Source: Segniliparus sp051660745 | GTDB taxonomy: Bacteria > Actinomycetota > Actinomycetes > Mycobacteriales > Mycobacteriaceae | Assembly (NCBI RefSeq): GCF_051660745.1 | Contig: NZ_JBOFQF010000003.1 | Span: 1-64,000, forward strand | DNA length: 64,000 nucleotides | Direction: 5' to 3' | In this document: piece by piece, positions 1 to 8,016 of the stretch | Layout of the letters: each line of letters opens with the position of its first letter | Numbering within the stretch: position 1 is the first letter of the stretch | Notes under the pieces: model-generated | Told to the model about the DNA's origin: nothing | Databases searched by the model: none | What the model saw: the letters and a program-made list of their open reading frames with translations, nothing else | Made by a program: the position numbers and the translations under genes

Positions 1-395
1 GCTTCCACACCACCTTCCTCGTGCAGCACTGGCTCGGCAACATGGGCATGGCCCGCCGCTACGCCGACTACCTGCCCTCGGACGGCTTCACCCCCCTCAA
101 CATGGTCTCCACCATCGGCGCCTTCATCCTCGGAGCCTCCACGTTGCCGTTCATCTGGAACGCCTTCCGCAGCGCCAGATTCGGCGAGGTCGCCACCGTG
201 GACGACCCCTGGGGCTACGGCAGCTCCCTCGAATGGGCCACTTCCTGCCCACCCCCGCGCCACAACTTCCTTGAGATCCCCCGCATCCGCTCCGAGCGCC
301 CCGCGTTCGAGCTGCACTACCCGCACATGTCCGAACGCATGCGCGCCGAAGCGCATATCGGCAAGCGGCACAAGGGCGAGCTCGACCAGCACTGA
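1..395 (+). CDS. ctaD: Cytochrome c oxidase subunit I, C-terminal part
   Basis: This is the last 130 residues of the haem-copper oxidase subunit I of the aa3 cytochrome c oxidase, an integral membrane protein that reduces oxygen to water. The open frame runs in from the window edge, read from base 3. Visible features are the FHTTFLVQHWLGNMGMARRY stretch, a YLPSDGFTPLN segment, a last hydrophobic helix and the SLEWATSCPPPRHNF motif near the C-terminus that is typical of actinobacterial CtaD. The order ctaD-serB matches Mtb Rv3043c-Rv3042c. The 5' part lies outside the window. Confidence 0.95.
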   Translation, partial: FHTTFLVQHWLGNMGMARRYADYLPSDGFTPLNMVSTIGAFILGASTLPFIWNAFRSARFGEVATVDDPWGYGSSLEWATSCPPPRHNFLEIPRIRSERPAFELHYPHMSERMRAEAHIGKRHKGELDQH

Positions 396-417
396 CCAGC
401 AAGCTGATTTGGGAGCA

Positions 418-1686
418 ATGACGCCGATGGGCGCACAGCCACAGCCGACAGCGCTCATCACAGTCACTGGGACAGACCGCCCAGGGGTGTCCTCGGCGCT
501 CTTCGACGGTCTCGCCCGTGTCGGGGTGAGCCTCCTCGACGTGCAGCAGGTCGTGATCCGGGGCAAGCTCACGCTCGCGGTGCTGGTCCGCTCGGACGAG
601 GACCCCCGACTGCTCACCGAGGTCTTGGAAGAGGCGACGCGCGATCTCGGCGTGCGGCTCTCGGTCGAGGTCGGCGAGGGCGTGTCTGCCCGCCCGCCGG
701 TGTCCACACATGTGGTGACCGTCCTCGGCAGCGCGCTGAGCGCCCAGGCGTTCAGCGCGATCACCTCCGCGCTCGCGCAGTCCGGCGCGAATATCAACTT
801 CATCCGGGGCATCACGGACTACCCGGTGATCGGGATCGAGCTGTGGGTCCAGGCTTCGGCCTCGGGCGTCGAGGCCGACACCGCGCTGCGGGCCGCGATG
901 GCGCTCGTCTCGGCGGCGGAGGGCGTGGACATCGCGGTGCAGCCGGGCGGCTTGGAGCGCCGGGCGAAACGGCTCATCGTCTTCGACGTCGACTCCACCC
1001 TGATCCAGGACGAAGTGATCGAGCTGCTCGCCGCGAAGGCCGGGCGGGAAGAAGAGGTCGCCCAGATCACCAAGCGGGCCATGGAGGGCGAGATCGACTT
1101 CACCGCCTCCTTGCGCGACCGGGTGGCGACACTGGCGGGCCTCCCGGAGTCGGTGATGGCCGAAGTCGCGTCGGAGCTGCGGCTCACGCCGGGCGCCCGC
1201 ACCACGATCCGGACGCTGCGCAGGCTCGGCTATCGGTGCGGTCTCGTGTCCGGCGGCTTCCACCAGGTGATCGACCCGCTCGCCGCCGAGCTTGGCGTCG
1301 AGTTCGTCGAGGCCAACACGCTTGAGGTCCGAGACGGCAAATTGACCGGCAAGGTGATCGGGCAGATCGTCGACCGCGCTGGAAAAGCGTGGTCCTTGCG
1401 CGCGTTCGCGCGCCAAAGCGGCATTCCGCTTTCCCAGACGGTCGCGGTGGGCGACGGTGCGAACGATATCGACATGCTGGCCGCTGCGGGCCTCGGCGTG
1501 GCCTTCAACGCGAAGCCCGCGCTGCGCGAAGTCGCCGACGCGAGCCTCAACCAGCCGTATCTCGACACTGTGCTGTACGTGCTGGGCGTGACCCGCCATG
1601 AGATCGAAGCGGCGGACGCTTTGGACGGCGTCCAGGCCGAGCGGCCCGCCCTCGAGGACGGCGAAACGGCCCGGCAAGAGCCCTGA
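418..1686 (+). CDS. serB: Phosphoserine phosphatase SerB with tandem ACT domains
   Basis: This 422-residue protein should hydrolyse phosphoserine, the last step of serine synthesis. The N-terminal half holds two ACT-type regulatory domains (about residues 12-90 and 100-180), as in mycobacterial SerB2. A HAD phosphatase domain follows. Its nucleophile motif DVDST has D190 and D192, and the metal-binding GDGAND motif is near residue 345. The length is close to Mtb SerB2 (409 aa). The ATG at 418 is 22 bases after the ctaD stop; longer in-frame extensions would overlap ctaD. Serine inhibition through the ACT domains is known for SerB2 and inferred here. Confidence 0.95.
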   Translation: MTPMGAQPQPTALITVTGTDRPGVSSALFDGLARVGVSLLDVQQVVIRGKLTLAVLVRSDEDPRLLTEVLEEATRDLGVRLSVEVGEGVSARPPVSTHVVTVLGSALSAQAFSAITSALAQSGANINFIRGITDYPVIGIELWVQASASGVEADTALRAAMALVSAAEGVDIAVQPGGLERRAKRLIVFDVDSTLIQDEVIELLAAKAGREEEVAQITKRAMEGEIDFTASLRDRVATLAGLPESVMAEVASELRLTPGARTTIRTLRRLGYRCGLVSGGFHQVIDPLAAELGVEFVEANTLEVRDGKLTGKVIGQIVDRAGKAWSLRAFARQSGIPLSQTVAVGDGANDIDMLAAAGLGVAFNAKPALREVADASLNQPYLDTVLYVLGVTRHEIEAADALDGVQAERPALEDGETARQEP

Positions 1687-1793
1687 TCGGGGTTCTTCGA
1701 AGAGGACCAGTGTGTTCGCATATGCTTATGCCGACTGGGGGACAGCCCTGGGCAGGTCGCATCAACGATGAGCGAAGGGAATTGAGGAAGCAC

Positions 1794-2618
1794 ATGGCCA
1801 CGGGAGAGGTCGGGGCGGTCGCGTTGCACGTGTCCACGCTGGAGTACGTGCGGAAACTGGCGAAGACGGAGAGCGTTCCCACCGTGCTCGCTTGTTATCA
1901 GGGCTTCTACACGGACATCGAGCGCCGCCGCAAGGAATGGGAGCTCATGAACCAAGAGCTCAACGAGAAGGGCATCCTCCGGGGGGAGGCGGTGCATCCC
2001 GAGCTCCAAGAATGGCTTGAGGCGCTGGACCACCCCGACCGAGAGCTCTCCGGGCGGATCAAGCGGGGGGAGTCGATGCTGAGGTTGACGTTGGTCCGCC
2101 GTGGCAAGGTGCATGCCCTCGCGATCCGCTACGGGGACGAGATCGTGATCCAGGACTTCGAGTACGACGCGCAGAAGTCCTCCGGCCAGCTCGCGAAACC
2201 CGCGCTGGTCGTCTTGGGCGAGGGGGTGACTCCGGACTTCAACCGCGTGAGCGCGCCGACGCAGAGCATCGTCGACGCGATGCCTCGGAGCGTCGAGCTG
2301 GACGTGGTCTACACCTCGCTGTTGCGAGTCGGCGCCAGCCCGAAGGACGCGAAGACGCTCGCGACCATTATGGCGAACGTCGAAGTGCAGTCTGAGTTCG
2401 TCGCCTATGAGCGGGGAGAGGGCACCCGGGTCCGGAGCAAGGGCGCGGTCTCGATCTTCGATTCCCCCAAGGGCCGGTTCGTCTCCAGCCCCAGCCAGGC
2501 GTCGGACGGCGAGATCTGGTCCACGTTCTCGCCTGGCTCGGACCACCGGGTCTCGCAGGCTTTCGCCTCGCTCGTCGAGTTGCTGCCGAGCGAGAAATGG
2601 TGGCCTGAGGCCGACTGA
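1794..2618 (+). CDS. espG: ESX secretion-associated protein EspG
   Basis: This 274-residue cytosolic protein matches the EspG family, the chaperones that bind PE-PPE heterodimers and keep them soluble for type VII secretion. The similarity I can see is to EspG5/EspG3: a beta strand LTLVRRGKVHALAIRYGDEI at about residues 100-120, and a C-terminal part with GRFVSSP, a GEIW segment and a LLPSEKWW end that parallels the TLPYGEW end of EspG5. The ATG at 1794 is preceded by GAGGA, so I prefer it to an in-frame GTG at 1710. It is convergent to eccE. No pe, ppe or esx gene is in the window, so its client is unknown. Confidence 0.82.
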   Translation: MATGEVGAVALHVSTLEYVRKLAKTESVPTVLACYQGFYTDIERRRKEWELMNQELNEKGILRGEAVHPELQEWLEALDHPDRELSGRIKRGESMLRLTLVRRGKVHALAIRYGDEIVIQDFEYDAQKSSGQLAKPALVVLGEGVTPDFNRVSAPTQSIVDAMPRSVELDVVYTSLLRVGASPKDAKTLATIMANVEVQSEFVAYERGEGTRVRSKGAVSIFDSPKGRFVSSPSQASDGEIWSTFSPGSDHRVSQAFASLVELLPSEKWWPEAD

Positions 2619-2642
2619 CCGGCGGCGCTTTCGCGCCGCCGG
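2619..2642. terminator. Bidirectional hairpin between espG and eccE
   Basis: CCGGCGGCGC and GCGCCGCCGG form a perfect 10-bp stem around a TTTC loop. It fills almost the whole gap between the convergent espG and eccE stop codons, so it may end transcription from both sides. There is no T-run. Confidence 0.6.
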
Positions 2643-2645
2643 AGG

Positions 2646-4946
2646 TCACTGCTTCGGCTGGGGAGCGCCCGGCTGCGGGGGCTGGCCGTAGGGAGACTGC
2701 CCCGGAGCGGGCGCATGGCGGCCGCCTGGCGCAGGCCCACCGCCGGGCGGAGGACCTGGCGGCAGAGAACCGCCGGGACGGGGGCCTTGCGGAACCGGGG
2801 GGCGCATGGTCCCAGGAAGGGGCCCGCCAGGTCGCGGTCCAACTGGCGCTCCCGGTCCACCAGGCCCGCCCGGAACACCAGGTCGTGGTCCAACTGGCGC
2901 TCCTGGTCCACCAGGCCCTCCCGGTCCACCAGGCCCTCCCGGTCCACCAGGCCCGAAGGGCGGGCGCGGGGATCCTGGCATAGGGCCCAACGCGGGGCGC
3001 GGGCCTCCCGCAGGCGGTTGTCCCGGTCCGACTGGGCCGGAAGGCGCGGGCCCCGGTTGTCCAGGCAGGCCAGGGGCGCCGGGCCTGGGCGGGACGGGCT
3101 GGCGCGCGGGCGCCTGCCTGCCTTGGCCGTAGAAACGAAGCTCTTCTCGGGGGTTCACCATGTTCAGGACAAATTCTTTGTCCTCGGTGACCACCTTGAC
3201 CTGGCCAGGGGACGTGGGGTCCTGGACGAGGGCGAGGTCCACCTCGGGCGTCTTCTCCTTGCCCTGGGGCAGCACGCGCATCACGGTGATCTCGGATCCG
3301 TGCATCTGCACGTCCACCCCGTCGAAGACCAAGACGTTGTACTCGCGGCCGGAGTTGCTGGCCCGCTCGGCTGCGGCCTGCCCGCCGGAGAGCCAGAGCG
3401 CCTTGCGGCTGTTCACCACGGCGACCATGGGCTGCCAGATGTGCGGACGGTCGGTGTGGACGAGCACGCGCGCGCCGACGCAGAGCGCACGGAGCACCAC
3501 CTGCTGCGCGAGCTGGATGTCGCCGATGATTTCGACGTTCGTCGACTGCTGCGAGCTCGACGTGACGCCGAAGAGCGCCATCGTGACCGCCTGGCCGTTT
3601 TGATTGGCCCCGATGAGCTGGCCGCAGCCGGACGCTTGGATGCGCAGATCGCGCAAGCGCTTGGTGGCCGCGGTGATGCTCGGCGCGGGGGCCTCAAGGC
3701 TGCGCGTGCCGAACGGCAAGCTGGAGAGGAAGCCTTTCAGCTGCTCGCCGCTGAGCCGGGACAAAGTCGGCAGCGGGGGAGCGCTGATCTGCTTGGGCGT
3801 GAGGTAGCGGACGAACCCGGAGATTTGGACGTAGTCGCGGACGTCGGTGTGCCCGCCCGCCGGACGCAGCCGCAAGGTGACGGTGGTCAGGTTCGAGGGC
3901 ACGGTCCAGAGCTGGGTGAGCCCGGCCCGGCTGAACGCGGCGGGCGAGATCTGGAAGGTGGTGAAGTGGCGGTACTGGCCGCCGTTGATCTCTTTCCACG
4001 ACTCCGTCATATCGTCGAACCGGAGCCCCTCGGAAAGCCGCCCGATCGCCGTGTTCATCTGCGCCGCGTTGAGGATGTGCACTCGTTGGCCGCTCTCCCT
4101 GAGCCGGTGCGCGACGCGGCTCGTGGCGCTCATCATGGTCTTGAGCACGCCTTCCGGGCCGCCGCCGCGTTTTTCGACGGCTTCTGGGCAGCTGAGCGGG
4201 TTCAGCCGGAGCACGACCCAGACCGAGCGGTAGGCGATCGCGGGAAGCTTGCCGAGGATGCTCTCGTAGACCTGGGTGTACGGGGCGTTGTTGGGGGCCC
4301 GCCAGCCGTGGCTGATCACGTCGATGCCGTCGAGGACGATGTCTTTGTACTGGTTGAGCGATGCGGCGAGCGTGTCGAGGGACACGATGTCGTCGGTCTG
4401 GATGTCTCGGGGCGAGAGCGTCGTCGGCTCGTATGGGCGAGGGGTGACGTGCAAGACGGAGATGAGCAGGTCGTCGTCCCAGCGGAAGCCGAACAGCGCG
4501 CCGCCCTCGCCGCTCACGTCGAACGCGTTCGGGATGTGCTCGGGGCCGAGCTTCTTGTTGGGCTTGACCATTTTGCGCCACAGATAGGCGGCGAGCGTGC
4601 CGATCCGGACGGTGAGCGACTTCCCCCGGACCTTCAGGACGAGGAGCAGCGCGAGGACGGCGGGGACCGCGATGACCGCCCACAGCGGGGCCTTGAGCTT
4701 CGCGAGGAGGAAGAAGGCGAGGACGGCGACGATCTCGGCGGGGACAAGGTTCTTCGGACGAAGCTCCAAGCTCGCCAAGAGCGGCTTGCGGCCCGGACGG
4801 AACTGGGCCTCGGCCTTCTTGTCGGCTTTCTGCTTGGCTTTGAAAGCGGCGACTTCCTCTTTGGTCGGCTTCGCCGCGTTCGACTGGCGATTGCGGAACG
4901 CCATATCGAGATGATCGGGCGCCGGCGCGGGCGCTGGTGCGCTCAT
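2646..4946 (-). CDS. eccE: Type VII secretion protein EccE with long collagen-like tail
   Basis: EccE is a membrane component at the periphery of the ESX core complex. This protein has 766 residues, against roughly 330-540 for Mtb EccE proteins. Residues 1-65 are charged and probably cytosolic. Two membrane helices lie at about 67-83 and 87-106, followed by the EccE domain to about residue 600, with a DDIVSLDTLAASLNQY block and a VISHGWRAP block. Residues 608-766 form a Gly/Pro-rich tail with many GGP/GPG repeats and no predicted fold. AGGAGGG sits five bases before the ATG, and ATGA overlaps the upstream mycosin stop by 4 nt, so the genes are translationally coupled. Confidence 0.9.
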   Translation of the reverse strand: MSAPAPAPAPDHLDMAFRNRQSNAAKPTKEEVAAFKAKQKADKKAEAQFRPGRKPLLASLELRPKNLVPAEIVAVLAFFLLAKLKAPLWAVIAVPAVLALLLVLKVRGKSLTVRIGTLAAYLWRKMVKPNKKLGPEHIPNAFDVSGEGGALFGFRWDDDLLISVLHVTPRPYEPTTLSPRDIQTDDIVSLDTLAASLNQYKDIVLDGIDVISHGWRAPNNAPYTQVYESILGKLPAIAYRSVWVVLRLNPLSCPEAVEKRGGGPEGVLKTMMSATSRVAHRLRESGQRVHILNAAQMNTAIGRLSEGLRFDDMTESWKEINGGQYRHFTTFQISPAAFSRAGLTQLWTVPSNLTTVTLRLRPAGGHTDVRDYVQISGFVRYLTPKQISAPPLPTLSRLSGEQLKGFLSSLPFGTRSLEAPAPSITAATKRLRDLRIQASGCGQLIGANQNGQAVTMALFGVTSSSQQSTNVEIIGDIQLAQQVVLRALCVGARVLVHTDRPHIWQPMVAVVNSRKALWLSGGQAAAERASNSGREYNVLVFDGVDVQMHGSEITVMRVLPQGKEKTPEVDLALVQDPTSPGQVKVVTEDKEFVLNMVNPREELRFYGQGRQAPARQPVPPRPGAPGLPGQPGPAPSGPVGPGQPPAGGPRPALGPMPGSPRPPFGPGGPGGPGGPGGPGGPGAPVGPRPGVPGGPGGPGAPVGPRPGGPLPGTMRPPVPQGPRPGGSLPPGPPPGGGPAPGGRHAPAPGQSPYGQPPQPGAPQPKQ
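2827..2959. repeat. Tandem DNA repeats encoding the EccE Gly-Pro tail
   Basis: A 51-nt unit (17 codons) beginning CCAGGTCG is present at 2827 and again at 2878 with few changes. After the second copy an 18-nt unit, GGTCCACCAGGCCCTCCC, recurs head to tail to about 2959. The repeats are in frame with eccE and code for Gly/Pro triplets. Such arrays can change length by slippage. Confidence 0.8.
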
Positions 4947-6541
4947 TTTTTCCCTCCTGTTCGATTCCGACGAGCGTCGCGGATGGGGATGCTCACCACG
5001 GCTCCCAGTGCCAAGAGCAGCAACGCGATGCCGCTCACCATCAAGGCGAAGTCCCTCGGCCGGTGCTCGGGCAAGGGCGGTGGGACCGGGGGCGCGAGCC
5101 GCTTGGTGGCGTACTGCTGCATGAAGTCGAGCGCGGGGCCGGGCTGCTCGGTCAGCGCGGCGACGATGTCGACCAGGCCGTATCCGACGAAGTTGTCCCT
5201 GCCGCGCGGCGGATGGATCGCGGTGCGCTCCAGCTGCTCGATCACCTGCTCGTGGTTCCAATCGGGGTGCTGTTGCCGCAGGAGCGCGGCCGCGCCGGAG
5301 ACGATCGGAGCCGCGAAGCTGGTGCCTTGGATGGTCTGCAGTTTTCCATCGCCCTGCGGGGTCGCGTCGGCGAGGTCTCGGGGCTCTTGGACGTCTTCGC
5401 CGGGGCGGGGGTTCACCGAGATCATGCTGTCGCCAGGCGCGGCGATGCCGACCCAGGGGCCGCCGATCGTGCCGCTGCTCTGCTGGCCCTGGCCGTTGAG
5501 GTCGACGCCCGCAGGCTGGCCGGAGCGGTCGATCCAGCCGACGGTGAGCACGTACTGGTACCACCACGCGGGGGTCACGACGGTCTGCAGGGTCGACCAG
5601 TTCGCGGGGTTCGCCGGTTCCGCCGTGTTGAACGGGGCCTTCGGGTCGTAGGGATAGCGCTGGGTGGCGTCGTAGTCGGGGTTCTGCGCCTTGCACGTGG
5701 CGTCTTTGCTGCCGCCCGCCATGTTGCCCGCGGCGACGACGACGACGGCGTCTTTCGCCTCGGCGGCGTAGCGCAGCGCGGCTCCGAGGTCCGCGTCCTT
5801 GAACCGGTTGTCGTTCTGCTGCCAGTTGCCCGCCACGAAGCAGGAGTCGATGGAGATGTTGATGATCTGCGCGCCCTTGTTGGCGGCGTGGACGACCGCG
5901 TGGGCGAGGGTGTCGAGGGTGCCCGCAGGGTTGTTGTTCTCGCTGCCTTTAGGGCCGAAGAGGTCGCTGGACTGGCGGATCGAGATGATATGGGCGTCGG
6001 GGGCGACGCCGACGAAGGAGTCGGTCTCGGGCTTGGCCTTGGCGGCGATGATGCCCGCGGCGAAGGTGCCGTGCAGGTCGCAGTCGTCGAGGCCGTTGGT
6101 GTCCCCGCCATGGCCGCCCTGGCCCTCGCCGCGCACGTAGTCGCCGCCGCCCTCGACGCCTTCGAGGCGCCCGGGGACCGTGCTGACCCCGGTGTCGATG
6201 ATCGCCACCTTGATTCCGGCCCCGGTGGCGATTCTGTGCGCCGCGTCCAGGTCGAGGCTGCGCTGGCCCCAGGTCGGGTTCTTGAAGTTCGTGTCCGGCT
6301 CGTGCTCGCCGGTGCGGCAGAGGGATTTCTGCTCGTACTCGACATCGCCGCTGGAGACCACGTCGCTCGGCACGCCGTCAGAGGCATTCGGCGGACCGGT
6401 GACGCCGTTGTCGGCGAAGGCCAGCGGTGCTTGGGAGCCGGGGAGGGGGGAGACCGCGAGGAAGACTCCGGCCATTCCTGCCGCGACCGCGCGCAAGCCG
6501 ATGTTGCGGGCTGCTGCTGTGGAACTCGTCTTCTGCGTCAT
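4943..6541 (-). CDS. mycP: Mycosin (ESX subtilisin-like protease), complete active site
   Basis: This 532-residue membrane-anchored serine protease belongs to the MycP family that stabilises and regulates ESX systems. A signal peptide covers about residues 1-43. The catalytic triad is D116 (in IIDTGVS), H157 (in DLHGTFAAG) and S408 (in GTSFAAP), and the oxyanion Asn is N273 (in AAGN). A single C-terminal membrane helix lies at about 498-519, followed by a basic cytosolic tail. It overlaps eccE and the second mycosin by 4 nt on either side. It is the more canonical of the two adjacent mycosins. Confidence 0.95.
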   Translation of the reverse strand: MTQKTSSTAAARNIGLRAVAAGMAGVFLAVSPLPGSQAPLAFADNGVTGPPNASDGVPSDVVSSGDVEYEQKSLCRTGEHEPDTNFKNPTWGQRSLDLDAAHRIATGAGIKVAIIDTGVSTVPGRLEGVEGGGDYVRGEGQGGHGGDTNGLDDCDLHGTFAAGIIAAKAKPETDSFVGVAPDAHIISIRQSSDLFGPKGSENNNPAGTLDTLAHAVVHAANKGAQIINISIDSCFVAGNWQQNDNRFKDADLGAALRYAAEAKDAVVVVAAGNMAGGSKDATCKAQNPDYDATQRYPYDPKAPFNTAEPANPANWSTLQTVVTPAWWYQYVLTVGWIDRSGQPAGVDLNGQGQQSSGTIGGPWVGIAAPGDSMISVNPRPGEDVQEPRDLADATPQGDGKLQTIQGTSFAAPIVSGAAALLRQQHPDWNHEQVIEQLERTAIHPPRGRDNFVGYGLVDIVAALTEQPGPALDFMQQYATKRLAPPVPPPLPEHRPRDFALMVSGIALLLLALGAVVSIPIRDARRNRTGGKK

Positions 6542-8016
6542 GGCCGCTGCCCCCTCCTGGCGCGCAAGAACAAAAATCGGATCAAAAGGACGGCGCCGAA
6601 GACGAGCAGGGCTGCTCCGGAGATAACCCCGACGACAATGGCAGGCGATGTGGCCTTGGACGCGGAAGAGGGACCGAGCGGCGCGGGCTCCGCCCCGTTG
6701 AGCGCGGCGACCGGGTCCACGACGCCGTAGCCGACAGCGGGATTCCAGCCGCCTTCGGGGTGGCGGGAGAACTTCTCCAGCCGCTGGATGACTTCTGCCG
6801 CTTTGAGCTCGGGATATTTCGCGCGGATCAGCGCCGCCGTCCCCGCGACGTACGCGGCCGCGTAACTGGGGCCTTGGATGAACTGGAGCTTCCCGTCGCC
6901 CGCAGGGGTGCCGTCGGCGAGGTCTGCGTTGGGTTTGCCTTGGACGTCCTCGCCGGGGCGCGGGTTCAGGGAGACGATCTCACTGCCCGGTGCGGCGATG
7001 CCGACCCATGGGCCTGCCAGCGTGCCTGTGGATTGCCGCTGCCAGTCGCCGTCGGTTCCAGCGCCTTGTCCGTTCTGGTCGGACCAGCCGACGGCCAGCG
7101 CCCATTGGGAGTGCCACGCGGGGGTCATCACAGTCCGAGCCCGCCGCCATTGGGCCTTGTCCGAAGGGCTCTGGGCCTGGCCGGGCGAGATCGCTCCGAA
7201 CGGGTTCGAGGCGCAGCTTTCGTTGATGAAGCCCGCAGAGGTCACGACGACGGCGTCTTTCTCCTCGGCGGCGTAGCGCAGCGCGGCCCCGACCTCTTGG
7301 TCGGTGGTGAGGGCCGTGTTCTGCGCGAAGCCTTCGACGGCGAAGCAGGAGCCGACGGCGATGTCGATGACCTTCGCCCCGAGGCCTGCGGCGTGGACGA
7401 TCGCCTGCGCGAGGGTGTGGAGCGTGCCCGCAGTGGTGTTCTCGCTGCCTTTGACTCCGAAGAGGTCGCTGGACTGGCGGATGGAGATGATATGGGCGTC
7501 GGGGGCGACTCCGACGAAGGCGTCGGTCGAAGGTTTGGCCTTGGCTGCGATGATGCCCGCGGCGAAGGTGCCGTGCAGGTCACAGTCGTCGAGGCCGTTG
7601 GTGTCCCCGCCATGGCTGCCTTGTCCCTCGCCCTGGACGTAGTCGCCGCCGCCCTCGACGTCGTCGAGGCGTCCGGGGACCGTGCTGACCCCGGTGTCGA
7701 TGACTGCCACCCTGACGCCTGCCCCGGTGCTGATCTTGTGCGCCGCGTCCAGGTCGAGGCTGCGCTGGCCCAACGTCGGGACCTTGAAGTCCGAGTTCGG
7801 GAGGTGCTCGCCCGCGCGGCAGAGGAACTTTTGCTCGTACGCGAGCTCTGGGAGGACTTGGCCGGACGGGGGAGCGGCGGTGATCGCGGGCGGGCCGTCG
7901 AAGCCGCTGTCGGCGAACGCGGGCTGGGCGGTCGAGCCGAAGACGAGCAGGGTCGCTGTCGTCGCAGACGCGGCCCGCGCGGCAAGACGTGCCATGGGCG
8001 AACCGGCAGGGATCAT
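6538..8016 (-). CDS. mycP: Second mycosin, divergent active site
   Basis: This 492-residue paralogue of the downstream mycosin has the same layout: a signal peptide (about 1-36), a subtilase domain and a C-terminal membrane helix (about 458-482). D107, H148 and S384 of the triad are kept. However, the oxyanion Asn of the AAGN motif is replaced by F263 (SAGF), and the serine motif reads GPSYAAA instead of GTSFAAP. Subtilases depend on that Asn, so weak or no proteolysis is inferred. The ATG at 8016 overlaps the eccD stop by 4 nt; an alternative ATG at 7995 is possible. The close similarity suggests local tandem duplication. Confidence 0.93.
   Translation of the reverse strand: MIPAGSPMARLAARAASATTATLLVFGSTAQPAFADSGFDGPPAITAAPPSGQVLPELAYEQKFLCRAGEHLPNSDFKVPTLGQRSLDLDAAHKISTGAGVRVAVIDTGVSTVPGRLDDVEGGGDYVQGEGQGSHGGDTNGLDDCDLHGTFAAGIIAAKAKPSTDAFVGVAPDAHIISIRQSSDLFGVKGSENTTAGTLHTLAQAIVHAAGLGAKVIDIAVGSCFAVEGFAQNTALTTDQEVGAALRYAAEEKDAVVVTSAGFINESCASNPFGAISPGQAQSPSDKAQWRRARTVMTPAWHSQWALAVGWSDQNGQGAGTDGDWQRQSTGTLAGPWVGIAAPGSEIVSLNPRPGEDVQGKPNADLADGTPAGDGKLQFIQGPSYAAAYVAGTAALIRAKYPELKAAEVIQRLEKFSRHPEGGWNPAVGYGVVDPVAALNGAEPAPLGPSSASKATSPAIVVGVISGAALLVFGAVLLIRFLFLRARRGQRP

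Noticed and set aside
2806..3132. Plus-strand frame coding for a perfect collagen-like Gly-X-Y protein
   Set aside because: It is the mirror of the Gly/Pro-rich eccE tail; GGP repeats read as GPP on the other strand. It has no ribosome site, and eccE clearly owns the region.
2715..5651. A 978-codon plus-strand open frame across eccE and mycP
   Set aside because: Composition is that of a reverse-strand shadow (Arg/Ala/Asp/Val-rich), and both minus-strand genes have strong motif support.
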